NCBI GenBank assembly: GCA_028868305.1
Contig: JAGWUS010000016.1
Coordinates: 1 to 60,593 of the forward strand
Direction: 5' to 3'
Length of the DNA stretch: 60,593 nucleotides
Source: Burkholderiales bacterium
GTDB taxonomy: Bacteria > Pseudomonadota > Gammaproteobacteria > Burkholderiales > Burkholderiaceae_C
Shown: positions 1-7,486 of the stretch, piece by piece
How positions within the stretch are numbered: the first letter of the stretch is position 1
Layout of the letters: each line of letters begins with the position of its first letter
Translations under genes and position numbers: made by a program
Notes under the pieces: generated by a model
Database searches by the model: none
Told to the model about the DNA's origin: nothing
What the model saw: only the letters and a program-made list of their open reading frames with translations

Positions 1-120
1 TCCATGGCGCTGCGCCGCAAGGAATTCAACGAAAAGTACAAAGACTGGATTGCCGAGCAGAACCAGCACTTTGAGGCACACGGGCTCTGGTGCGACGGAT
101 TTGTGGCCTGGCAGGAGTAG
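1..120 (+). CDS. ccdA: CcdA-family antitoxin, C-terminal fragment
   Basis: The window opens inside this gene; 39 codons and a TAG stop remain. The tail has the look of the CcdA C-terminus: a basic patch (LRRKEF), then Trp and an acidic/amide-rich stretch (KDWIAEQNQHFEAHG) and a final Gly-Phe-Val. In the CcdAB family this part wraps around the CcdB toxin, while the missing N-terminus is the ribbon-helix-helix that binds the operator. A recognisable CcdB gene starts 6 bases downstream, which is the strongest support. The start and DNA-binding half lie outside the window, so operator and autoregulation cannot be judged. Confidence 0.7.
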   Translation, partial: SMALRRKEFNEKYKDWIAEQNQHFEAHGLWCDGFVAWQE

Positions 121-126
121 CCGGTC

Positions 127-444
127 ATGGCGCAGTTTGATGTCTATGTGAATCCCAACCCGGATTCGCGTCAGTCGGTTCCCTTTGTGGTGGATGTCCA
201 AAGTGGTTTGGTAGACAGCCTACCCACGCGTCTGGTGATGCCTTTGTCGCGCATCGGGGCAGATCAGGCCAAGTTGCCTGTCAATCTGTGCCCTTTGATG
301 GAAATCAAAGGGGAGCCGCTAACGCTGATGCCGCATCTGTCCGCTCCCGTAGCTTCACGTTTGCTGCGCAAGCCAGTGGTGTCCGTCGCGCACAGCGCCA
401 GCGATATAGGCGCTGCACTGGATGCCGTAATCAGTGGTTTCTGA
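127..444 (+). CDS. ccdB: CcdB-family toxin
   Basis: This 105-residue protein has the usual CcdB length. It shares the family landmarks with F-plasmid CcdB: an N-terminal FDVYVN strand, the FVVDVQSGLVDSLPTRLVMPL segment (F-plasmid: LFVDVQSDIIDT...RRMVIPL), a central L-P-x-x-x-I stretch and a C-terminal helix ending in Gly-Phe. CcdB poisons DNA gyrase by trapping the cleaved complex, and CcdA neutralises it. The F-plasmid toxin ends in Trp-Gly-Ile, important for gyrase poisoning; here the end is Ser-Gly-Phe, so the target or potency may differ. The gene follows ccdA by 6 bases, and its last 11 bases overlap the likely GTG start of nudB. Chromosomal ccdAB copies are common in proteobacteria. Confidence 0.85.
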   Translation: MAQFDVYVNPNPDSRQSVPFVVDVQSGLVDSLPTRLVMPLSRIGADQAKLPVNLCPLMEIKGEPLTLMPHLSAPVASRLLRKPVVSVAHSASDIGAALDAVISGF

Positions 445-907
445 CACTCGGCACTACAAGATTCCGCAATCGGTGCTGGTGGTGATTTACACTCCGGCAC
501 TGGATGTGATGCTGATGGAGCGCGCGGACGCGCCGGGATTCTGGCAATCGGTTACCGGGTCCAAGAACCAGCTCGACGAGGCCTGGGAGGAAACGGCCGT
601 GCGCGAGGTGATGGAAGAAACCGGCATGGACGCCCATGCCCCTGGCCATACCCTGACCGATTGGGCGCTGGAAAATGTCTATTCCATCTATCCGCAGTGG
701 CGCCATCGCTATGCGCCCGGCGTGGTGCAGAACACCGAAAGGGTATTTGGACTGCGGGTGCCAGAGGGGACGCCAGTGACCCTGAGCCCGCGTGAACATA
801 CGGCGTATCGCTGGTTGCCCTGGCGCGAAGCGGCGGACGCGTGTTTTTCCTCGTCGAATGCCGAGGCCATCCTGCATGTGCCGGTTTTTGCGGCCAGTGG
901 GTCCTGA
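434..907 (+). CDS. nudB: Dihydroneopterin triphosphate diphosphatase NudB (Nudix)
   Basis: This 157-residue Nudix hydrolase should remove pyrophosphate from 7,8-dihydroneopterin triphosphate, the second step of folate synthesis. The Nudix box is visible around residues 42-65, with the REVMEETG core carrying the metal-binding glutamates. NudB-specific context is present on both sides: FWQSVTGS just before the box and HRYAPGVVQNTE after it, both matching E. coli NudB. The start is taken as a GTG that overlaps the end of ccdB, because it puts the first strand (IPQSVLVVIYT) at the usual position. folE, which makes the substrate, is 2 kb downstream on the same strand but not contiguous. Confidence 0.9.
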   Translation: MVSDTRHYKIPQSVLVVIYTPALDVMLMERADAPGFWQSVTGSKNQLDEAWEETAVREVMEETGMDAHAPGHTLTDWALENVYSIYPQWRHRYAPGVVQNTERVFGLRVPEGTPVTLSPREHTAYRWLPWREAADACFSSSNAEAILHVPVFAASGS

Positions 908-925
908 CGCTGGCATCATGTCGGT

Positions 926-1657
926 ATGACTATGCTGCGTGTCGTTACCTACAACATCCACAAGGGCGTGCAGGGCCTGGGGCCACGCCGCCGTCTGGAA
1001 ATTCACAACCTGGGCCATGCGGTGGAGCAGCTCGACGCCGACATTGTCTGTCTGCAGGAGGTGCGCAAGGTCCACCACCGTGAGGCCGAATACTTCACCC
1101 GTTGGCCGGACATGCCACAGGCCGATTTTCTGGCGCCTGAGGGCTACGAGGCGGTGTACCGCACCAATGCCTATACCAAACACGGTGAACACGGCAATGC
1201 CATGCTGTCGCGCTGGCCGGTGGTGGGGCACCAGCACGAAGACATGTCGGATCACCGCTTCGAGCAACGTGGTCTGCTGCATTCTGAAGTGAAGGTGCAC
1301 GGCCAGTCGATCCACGTCGTGGTGGTTCATCTGGGCCTGATCCGCTCCAGCCGCGTGCGCCAGTTGGCCCAGCTACAGCAGTTTATTGCGCGTGAGGTGC
1401 CTGCTGGGGAGCCGGTGGTGGTGGCGGGCGATTTCAATGAATGGGGCACCCTGGTGCGTCGCTCTCTGGGGACTATCGGGCTCACTGCCTTCGAAAAAGA
1501 GCGGCTGGCGACGTTTCCATCGCGCTTGCCGATGGTGCAGCTGGACCATGTTTATGCTCGCGGACTCACCCCTGTGGGCCTGGCGGTTCCACACGGTCGT
1601 ATCTGGTGGCGCATGTCTGACCACTTGCCCCTGATCGCCGAGTTCAGGCTGCCCTGA
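926..1657 (+). CDS. Endonuclease/exonuclease/phosphatase family protein, YbhP-like
   Basis: This 243-residue protein has the metal-dependent EEP fold. Its catalytic motifs appear in order: TYNIHKG near the start, LQEVR with the metal-binding Glu near residue 42, GDFNEW with Asp and Asn near residue 170, and the closing SDHLPL with the Asp-His pair near residue 236. Gene order matters more than sequence for its role. It sits 2 bases upstream of a clsB homologue, as ybhP does in E. coli, where ybhP and ybhO (clsB) are neighbours. The substrate of YbhP is not established, so a role in phospholipid metabolism is inference from the pairing. No signal peptide is seen. Confidence 0.85.
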   Translation: MTMLRVVTYNIHKGVQGLGPRRRLEIHNLGHAVEQLDADIVCLQEVRKVHHREAEYFTRWPDMPQADFLAPEGYEAVYRTNAYTKHGEHGNAMLSRWPVVGHQHEDMSDHRFEQRGLLHSEVKVHGQSIHVVVVHLGLIRSSRVRQLAQLQQFIAREVPAGEPVVVAGDFNEWGTLVRRSLGTIGLTAFEKERLATFPSRLPMVQLDHVYARGLTPVGLAVPHGRIWWRMSDHLPLIAEFRLP

Positions 1658-1659
1658 GA

Positions 1660-2880
1660 ATGGCTGCGCCACTGATGCATTTGGGCCACCAAGTGCAGCT
1701 GCTCGAGGGTGGCATCGAATACTTTCCCGCGCTGGTCGAGGATATCGACCGTGCCGTGCGGGAGGTTCGCATAGAGACTTACATTTTTCACTTTGAAGGT
1801 GCCGGCCTGCAGGTGGCGCAGGCGCTGGAACGTGCGGCGTACCGGGGTGTTGAAGTGTTTCTGGTGATGGACGGCATAGGCACGCCAGATGTGCCAGCCG
1901 AATGGGCGCAGCGTTTTACGCAGGCCGGTGTGCAGTGGCACCAGTTCCTGCCGCTGGGACGCCTGGGGGTGTTCATTCCCGGTCGCTGGCGGCGCATGCA
2001 CCGCAAACTGTGTGTGATCGATGCTGGCCTGGCGTATTGCGGCGGCATCAACATCCTGGACGACCTGCTGGACCCCAACTATGGCGTGCTGCAATCGGCG
2101 CGTCTGGATTACGCGGTGCGGGTGCAGGGGCCGCTGGTTGCCGATGCGCAGGCAGCGGTCGTGCAATTCTGGGTGCGTCTGGAACTGACACGCAAGCTGG
2201 AGCATTTCAGTCTGAAGGGGGTACGGGCTGCTCTGGAGGCCACACAGGAACCGGTTTCTGCCGACCCACCCAGGCCCGCCAAGCCGCATGACCATACTTT
2301 TGCAAATGCTGCGGCGGCACTGCTACTGCGGGACAACTTGATCAATCGCAGCCGCATTGAGCAGGCCTACCGCAAGGCGATTGCGACGGCCCGGCATGAA
2401 GTACTGATTGCCAATGCCTATTTTGTGCCGGGGTCCCGGATGCGCCGTGCCCTGATCAGCGCGGCCCAGCGCGGCGTGCGGGTGCGTCTGTTGCTGCAAG
2501 GGCGTTATGAATATTTCATGCAGTATCACGCGGCGCGGCAGGTGTATGGCGTATTGATGGCGGCTGGCGTTGAGATCTACGAGTACCAGGCCGGCTTTCT
2601 GCACGCCAAGGTGGCGGTGGTGGACGGGTACTGGGCCACGGTAGGTTCCTCCAATCTGGACCCCTTGAGCCTGCAGCTGGCCCGCGAAGCCAATGTGGTA
2701 GTGGACAACCGGGCGTTTGCCAGGACGCTGCATGCACGGCTGGAGCATGTGATCGAGCGCTGCGGCAAGCAGGTGGATCCGCAGACGTATGCGCACAGGC
2801 CCTGGAAACAGCGTTTGCTGGACAGTTTGGCTGCCAGGCTGGTGCGGCTGATGCTGTTCCTCACCGGGAGACGCTACTAA
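1660..2880 (+). CDS. clsB: Cardiolipin synthase B (phospholipase D superfamily)
   Basis: This 406-residue protein is close to E. coli ClsB (413) and has two HKD motifs: HRKLCVID near residue 110 with the following GGIN, and HAKVAVVD near residue 315 followed by GSSNLD. These His/Lys/Asp sets form the phosphatidyl-transfer site that makes cardiolipin at the inner membrane. Like ClsB and unlike ClsA it has no N-terminal transmembrane pair. The C-terminus is basic and hydrophobic (ARLVRLMLFLTGRRY), which fits membrane attachment. It starts 2 bases after the EEP gene, so the two are probably co-translated. The TAA stop is also the first base block of a repeat copy. Confidence 0.93.
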   Translation: MAAPLMHLGHQVQLLEGGIEYFPALVEDIDRAVREVRIETYIFHFEGAGLQVAQALERAAYRGVEVFLVMDGIGTPDVPAEWAQRFTQAGVQWHQFLPLGRLGVFIPGRWRRMHRKLCVIDAGLAYCGGINILDDLLDPNYGVLQSARLDYAVRVQGPLVADAQAAVVQFWVRLELTRKLEHFSLKGVRAALEATQEPVSADPPRPAKPHDHTFANAAAALLLRDNLINRSRIEQAYRKAIATARHEVLIANAYFVPGSRMRRALISAAQRGVRVRLLLQGRYEYFMQYHAARQVYGVLMAAGVEIYEYQAGFLHAKVAVVDGYWATVGSSNLDPLSLQLAREANVVVDNRAFARTLHARLEHVIERCGKQVDPQTYAHRPWKQRLLDSLAARLVRLMLFLTGRRY

Positions 2881-2915
2881 TTTGATAGCTTGCTGCGTAC
2901 GTCCGGTGCGGGCCG
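2878..2915 (+). repeat. Short interspersed repeat, copy A (partial)
   Basis: The 78-base gap between clsB and folE begins with a degenerate copy of the repeat seen elsewhere in the window. It reads TAATTTGATAGC, then TTGCTGCGTACG, then GTGCGGGCC. It matches the ATAGCTGCTTGTGCA and GGGCTAG blocks of better copies with several changes. It starts exactly at the clsB stop codon and may supply it. No clear promoter for folE was found in the remainder. Confidence 0.5.
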
Positions 2916-2982
2916 CGTGTTAAAAACCCTATTATGCAAAGGCTGGTAACATTCCCTGATGTTAACGAAGCCGCAAAGCACC

Positions 2983-3690
2983 ATGAACCCTGTTGACGCT
3001 GACGAAGGAACGCCTGTTTCTGTCAAGATTCGGGAACGCCTGAGCGCTGCGCGCAAGCGCTTTCATGCCAACGACAACATCTCTGACTTCATCGAGCCCG
3101 GCGAACTGGAAAAGCTGCTCGACGAAGTGGAAGTAAAGATGAAGGGCGTGCTCGACAGCATGGTGATTGACACCGAGAACGACCACAACACCGGCGACAC
3201 CGCACGCCGCGTGGCCAAGATGTATGTCAACGAGGTGTTCCGTGGCCGTTACGTCAAGGCGCCGCCCCTGACCGAGTTTCCCAATGTGGGCCACCTCAAC
3301 GAGTTGATGATCGTGGGACCCATTACTGTGCGCAGTGCCTGCAGCCACCATTTCTGCCCTGTGATCGGGCAGGTGTGGATTGGTGTCATGCCCAACGAAC
3401 ACACCAATGTGATTGGCCTGTCCAAGTACGCCCGTCTGGCCGAGTGGATAATGGGACGCCCGCAAATTCAGGAAGAAGCGGTCGTACAGTTGGCCGACCT
3501 AATTCAGGAACGCACCCAACCCGATGGTCTGGCCATCGTGATGGAAGCCAGTCACTTCTGCATGTCGTGGCGTGGCGTGAAAGACATGGACAGCAAGATG
3601 ATCAACTCGGTCATGCGCGGGGTGTTCCTTAAGGACCCCAATTTGCGCCGCGAATTCCTGTCGCTGATTCCCAAGAAAACCAACAACTGA
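2983..3690 (+). CDS. folE: GTP cyclohydrolase I
   Basis: FolE converts GTP to 7,8-dihydroneopterin triphosphate, the entry step of folate and pterin synthesis. The zinc ligands are visible as SACSHHF and SHFCMSW; E. coli FolE has CEHHF and HYC, so the Glu after the first Cys is Ser here while the zinc-binding Cys and His residues are kept. NVIGLSKYARL and RPQIQE are the usual family blocks. An ATG at 2959 would add eight residues (MLTKPQST), but the downstream ATG places the conserved SVKIRERL at the position usual in relatives and was preferred. Neither has a good ribosome site. The product is 235 residues. Confidence 0.92.
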   Translation: MNPVDADEGTPVSVKIRERLSAARKRFHANDNISDFIEPGELEKLLDEVEVKMKGVLDSMVIDTENDHNTGDTARRVAKMYVNEVFRGRYVKAPPLTEFPNVGHLNELMIVGPITVRSACSHHFCPVIGQVWIGVMPNEHTNVIGLSKYARLAEWIMGRPQIQEEAVVQLADLIQERTQPDGLAIVMEASHFCMSWRGVKDMDSKMINSVMRGVFLKDPNLRREFLSLIPKKTNN

Positions 3691-3717
3691 TTGCGTTCAG
3701 TCCACGAAAGGTTCGCC

Positions 3718-4140
3718 ATGCTTGTACGCCTGCTCTATGCCAGCCGCGCCGTTGACTGCAGCGAAGAGGCCATCGAGGCCATTCTGAGCCAGTCCCGCCA
3801 TGCCAATCCGGCCTGTGGCATTACTGGAATTCTTTGTTATGGGGGGGGCATCTTTCTGCAGGCTATCGAAGGTGGACGGATGCCTGTGAGCGAGTTGTAC
3901 GGTCATATCCAGAAGGACAAGCGCCACAAGGATGTAGTGCTGCTGCATTACGAAGAAATTTTTGAACGCCGCTTTGGAGGCTGGACCATGGGACAGGTCA
4001 ACATGTCCCGCATCAACACCAGCATCCTGCTGAAGTACGCCGAGAAGCCCGAGTTGGATCCCTACTCGGTGTCGGGCAAAGTGTCCCTCGCCTTGCTGGA
4101 AGAGTTGATGGCCACCGCGTCCATCATCGGCCGCGCCTGA
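3718..4140 (+). CDS. Short BLUF-domain blue-light sensor
   Basis: This 140-residue protein is a single BLUF domain that binds FAD and reports blue light. The flavin-pocket residues are recognisable: Tyr7 (LLYASR), Asn30 (ANPACGITG), Gln48 (FLQAIEG), then Trp89 and Met91 (GGWTMG) on the last strand. About 45 residues follow, without an EAL, GGDEF or other output domain, so signalling must go through protein contacts, as in other short BLUF proteins. The frame opens earlier at a TTG directly after the folE stop, but the ATG at 3718 follows a GAAAGG ribosome site. It lies 27 bases after folE and may be co-transcribed with it. Its partner is not evident here. Confidence 0.9.
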   Translation: MLVRLLYASRAVDCSEEAIEAILSQSRHANPACGITGILCYGGGIFLQAIEGGRMPVSELYGHIQKDKRHKDVVLLHYEEIFERRFGGWTMGQVNMSRINTSILLKYAEKPELDPYSVSGKVSLALLEELMATASIIGRA

Positions 4141-4183
4141 AGGAGTTGGCCCCCACGCTCCACCGTTGCGCGGGCTGAATGAT

Positions 4184-5020
4184 ATGCAGGCACTGGTGGG
4201 CTGTGATTTCTCCAGTGCGCCTTCTAAGCGTAAGCAGATTGTTCTGGCCTGGGGCTCCCTGGAGCAGGGCAGGGTGCGTCTGACGGCGCTGCAAGGGCTG
4301 GCATCACTGGACGCCTTCAGCGCCTGCTTGCATGTGCCGCACTCCTGGGTGGGTGGGTTTGATCTACCTTTTGGCTTACCGCGTGAACTGGTGCAGGCAC
4401 TGGGTTGGCCCATGTTGTGGGAACCCTGCGTGCGCCATTACGCGGCGCTGGAGCGCCGGGACATTCGCGACCGCTTTGCGGCCTTTTGTGATGCGCGTCC
4501 TGTGGGTGGAAAATTCGCTCACCGCGCCACCGATGTACCAGCGGGCTCCAGCCCCTCCATGAAGTGGGTCAATCCGCCAGTGGCCTACATGCTGCATGCC
4601 GGGGTGCCCCGTTTGCTGGATGCTGGCGTCTATTTCCCGGGTCTGCAGCCGGAACCCTCAACAGGTGCGGCGCAGCGCAAGGTGGCGCTGGAGGCTTATC
4701 CCGGCTTGCTGGCACGCGAAGTGCTGAGGCATCGCAGCTACAAAAGCGACGATGTCGCCAAGCAGAACGCAGACCGTCTGATTGCCCGCAAGGATCTGGT
4801 GACGGCGCTGGAGATGGGCCAGACCCGCCTTCAGTTGCGCCTCAAGCTGAGCCACGCCCAGCGCGAAGCGGTCATTGAAGACGCGTCGGGCGATGCGCTG
4901 GATGCGGTGCTTTGCCTGGTGCAGGTCGCATGGGGCTGGCAACAGCATTGCCAGGGAGCGCCTCTCTACGGACTGCCGCAGGGCATGGACCCGCTGGAAG
5001 GATGGATTCTCACCGCCTGA
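4184..5020 (+). CDS. DUF429 domain protein (RNase H-like fold)
   Basis: The protein is 278 residues from the chosen ATG; a TTG six codons upstream is an alternative. It begins with a strand carrying Asp (LVGCDFSSAPSKRKQ), followed by GGFDLPFGLPREL with a second Asp, and later RHRSYKSDDVAKQNADR and DALDAVLCLVQ near the C-terminus. This acidic arrangement and the PFGLP segment are typical of DUF429, a family predicted to adopt an RNase H-like fold. No substrate or pathway is established. It lies downstream of the BLUF gene on the same strand and converges on the MinD-like gene 18 bases away, so it is probably the last gene of its transcript. Confidence 0.85.
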   Translation: MQALVGCDFSSAPSKRKQIVLAWGSLEQGRVRLTALQGLASLDAFSACLHVPHSWVGGFDLPFGLPRELVQALGWPMLWEPCVRHYAALERRDIRDRFAAFCDARPVGGKFAHRATDVPAGSSPSMKWVNPPVAYMLHAGVPRLLDAGVYFPGLQPEPSTGAAQRKVALEAYPGLLAREVLRHRSYKSDDVAKQNADRLIARKDLVTALEMGQTRLQLRLKLSHAQREAVIEDASGDALDAVLCLVQVAWGWQQHCQGAPLYGLPQGMDPLEGWILTA

Positions 5021-5038
5021 GCGGCTGGGCACAGTGGA

Positions 5039-5875
5039 TCAGACGCCGCGTGGCATCAGGGCTTCCTGTATCTTGATGGCGACCTGGGCCACCGCCATGG
5101 CCGCCGGGCTTCCGGGCATGGATTGCATCAGCAACTGGCGGCGCATGATGGCCTGGCGTACCAGGGGATCGGCGGGGATGTCGCCCATATGCACAATGCG
5201 GACCGACTTCCCGGGCTCGCTAACTACAAACCGGTCCAGCACCTGCTGCAGTTGCAGGGTGATGGCGCGGCCATCTCCCAGGCGCGCCGTCTGGTTGATG
5301 ACCATGCGCACCGTTTGCCGCTTCTGCTGACCGGCCAGTACCTTGATGGTGGCATAGGCGTCGGTGAGCGAGGTAGGTTCGGGTGTTGCAACCACGATCA
5401 CCTCGGACGCCAGCGATACCGAAAACAGCACCACATCCGAGATGCCGGCCCCCGTGTCCAGAATCACTATGTCGTAGTGCGGTACCAGGCTGTTCATGAT
5501 GCGCAGAAAGTCAGCGCGTACTTCGGGCGTCAGGCGGGAGTACTCCACCATGCCGGAGCCTGCCAGTAGCACAGAAAAGCCGCCCGGAGCCTTGATTACC
5601 GCCTCTTCAAGCTTGGCCTTGCCGGTGAAAACATCATGCAGGGTGATTTTGGGGTACAGGTTGAGGACCACGTCCAGATTGGCCAGCCCCAGGTCGGCGT
5701 CCAGCACCAGAACACGCAAGCCGCGTTTGGCCAGAGCAGCCGCCATGTTGGCCGAGAAAAACGTTTTGCCCACGCCCCCCTTGCCGCTGGTGACCGCCAC
5801 GACCTTGCCCAGGGGTGTCAATGGAACAGCGAGAGCCGCTGTATCGGTTGTGGGGGACTTCAGCTCTTCCGACAT
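5039..5875 (-). CDS. MinD/ParA-family P-loop ATPase, FlhG-like
   Basis: This 278-residue protein is a deviant Walker A ATPase: GKGGVGKT at residues 31-38, then LDADLGLANLD (switch I region) and ILDTGAGISD (Walker B/switch II). The LANLD block resembles FlhG/YlxH more than ParA or Soj. FlhG sets flagellar number and place, but no flagellar gene is nearby, and no clear C-terminal amphipathic membrane helix of MinD type is seen. Its ATG overlaps the stop of the upstream diguanylate cyclase gene by one base (TAATG), so the two are translationally coupled and probably work together, for example in polar or motility-related placement. That link is inference. Confidence 0.85.
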   Translation of the reverse strand: MSEELKSPTTDTAALAVPLTPLGKVVAVTSGKGGVGKTFFSANMAAALAKRGLRVLVLDADLGLANLDVVLNLYPKITLHDVFTGKAKLEEAVIKAPGGFSVLLAGSGMVEYSRLTPEVRADFLRIMNSLVPHYDIVILDTGAGISDVVLFSVSLASEVIVVATPEPTSLTDAYATIKVLAGQQKRQTVRMVINQTARLGDGRAITLQLQQVLDRFVVSEPGKSVRIVHMGDIPADPLVRQAIMRRQLLMQSMPGSPAAMAVAQVAIKIQEALMPRGV

Positions 5876-6669
5876 TAATTTACCCTTTTTGCATTGCCAT
5901 TGGCGCTGCCATCCAGTGATTCACCGGCAATACTTTCGATCCAGGCGGGATCGCCCAGTGCAAGATGTCCGAACAACATATTCTTTTCTTCGGCACTGAC
6001 AAAGATTTCCTGAGGCTGGTCCAGCGCCACCCGGTTGCGGCCAGCCGTCTTGGCGTTGTAGAGTTGCATGTCTGCGCGTTCAGTCCATATCGCGGCGGTG
6101 GAGCGCACCCATTCAGGCGCATAGGCACCACCGATGCTAATGGTGACGCCGATCTCAAGTCCAGGGGCGATCGGGATGGACAGTTTCTCTATGGACTGGC
6201 GGATGCGTTCTGCCACGGTCTCGCCGTAGTGGACATGGCAATTGGGCAATACGGCGACAAACTCTTCGCCACCATAGCGGGCCACCGTGTCCATGGGGCG
6301 CACACATTTCGCCAGGGTACGCGCCACGGCCTGAAGTACTTTGTCACCTGCCGGATGTCCGTAGGTGTCGTTGACCTTCTTGAAATGGTCGATATCGAGC
6401 ATCAAGAGTAGCGCAGGATCACCTGAGCGGGCCACCATGTCGATGGTTCTGTCCAGCACCGTGCGGAAGTGACGGCGGTTAGCTAGTCCAGTCAGGGGGT
6501 CCTTGAGAGACAGCTCGGACAGTCCATTAATGATTCCCTGCAGGTAGGCCGCAGGGGACGTTTCCTGATCAGGCAACTCCTTCACCATATCCTCGCCAAG
6601 CAATGCACGGGCATCGTCCAGACGCAATTGTTTCAAATCGACAAGGGATGCGGGTTTGTTTGCGGCCAC
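5875..6669 (-). CDS. GGDEF diguanylate cyclase
   Basis: This 264-residue protein should make cyclic di-GMP from two GTP. The catalytic signature GGEEF is at residues 133-137 and the inhibitory product-binding site RPMD lies five residues before it (124-127), so both activity and feedback inhibition look intact. The LDIDHFKKVNDTYGHPAGD metal/substrate block is also present. The N-terminal 50 residues are predicted helix without a recognisable sensory domain or membrane segment, so the enzyme is soluble and its input is unknown. It follows moeB by 30 bases on the same strand and ends within the start of the MinD-like gene. Confidence 0.93.
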   Translation of the reverse strand: MAANKPASLVDLKQLRLDDARALLGEDMVKELPDQETSPAAYLQGIINGLSELSLKDPLTGLANRRHFRTVLDRTIDMVARSGDPALLLMLDIDHFKKVNDTYGHPAGDKVLQAVARTLAKCVRPMDTVARYGGEEFVAVLPNCHVHYGETVAERIRQSIEKLSIPIAPGLEIGVTISIGGAYAPEWVRSTAAIWTERADMQLYNAKTAGRNRVALDQPQEIFVSAEEKNMLFGHLALGDPAWIESIAGESLDGSANGNAKRVN

Positions 6670-6699
6670 GTTAGCTACTGGAACTGGTTCGGCGAAAGT

Positions 6700-7479
6700 C
6701 TAACAGGAAGCCCTTGCTAAGCGGGGTGGCATGTAGTCTGAACACACTGGGCAGTTGGTATTGCGGAGCATGCGCACTTCGTTCCACTCCATGGCGCGAC
6801 CATCGAGCATTAGCAGCCTGCCTGCCAGCGACCTGCCCACGCCTGCCAGCAGTTTGAGGGCCTCTGCTGCCTGCATGGTGCCAATGATGCCCACCAGTGG
6901 CGCAAACACCCCCATGGTGGAGCAGCGTGCTTCTTCAAAGGTGACGTCTGGCGGGAATGCACAGGCATAGCAGGGCGATGTGGCATCGCGCTGGTCATAC
7001 ACACTGATCTGGCCGTCAAACTGGATGGCAGCGCCTGACACCAGCGGTTTGCCGTGGCTGACACAGGCGGCGTTGACAGCCTGGCGGGTGCTGAAGTTGT
7101 CGCAGCAGTCCAGAACCACATCGGCTTGCGGCACCAGTTCGTCGAGCAGACCTGCATCGGCTTTGGCCTGCAAGGCAGTTACCCTGACGCGGTCGTTGAG
7201 CGCGTGCACAGTGCGGCTGGCCGAAAGCACTTTTGGCTGGCCCACGCTGTCGCTGTGGTGGGCAATCTGCCGCTGCAGATTGGTGAGGTCCACGGTGTCA
7301 TGGTCAACGAGGGTGATATGGCCCACCCCTGCCACTGCCAAGTACATGACCACCGGGGAGCCCAGGCCGCCCGCACCAATCACCAGTGCGCGACCCTGAA
7401 GGATGCGAGTCTGGCCCTCAATGCCAATATCATCCAGCAGGATGTGGCGGGAGTAGCGCAGCAGTTCGTCGTCCTGCAT
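6700..7479 (-). CDS. moeB: Molybdopterin-synthase adenylyltransferase MoeB (ThiF/HesA fold)
   Basis: This E1-like enzyme of 259 residues adenylates the C-terminal glycine of a small sulfur carrier such as MoaD. Visible motifs are RYSRHILLDDIG at the start, the nucleotide-binding GAGGLGSP, DHDTVDLTNLQRQ, and two CxxC zinc pairs (CYAC and CPVC). The same fold serves ThiF in thiamine synthesis and the two are hard to separate by eye. Length and absence of a rhodanese domain fit MoeB. Its product pathway matters here because both formate dehydrogenases downstream need molybdopterin, although moeB lies with ctpA, 7 bases after it, rather than with the fdh genes. Confidence 0.88.
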   Translation of the reverse strand: MQDDELLRYSRHILLDDIGIEGQTRILQGRALVIGAGGLGSPVVMYLAVAGVGHITLVDHDTVDLTNLQRQIAHHSDSVGQPKVLSASRTVHALNDRVRVTALQAKADAGLLDELVPQADVVLDCCDNFSTRQAVNAACVSHGKPLVSGAAIQFDGQISVYDQRDATSPCYACAFPPDVTFEEARCSTMGVFAPLVGIIGTMQAAEALKLLAGVGRSLAGRLLMLDGRAMEWNEVRMLRNTNCPVCSDYMPPRLARASC

Positions 7480-7486
7480 GGTGGCG

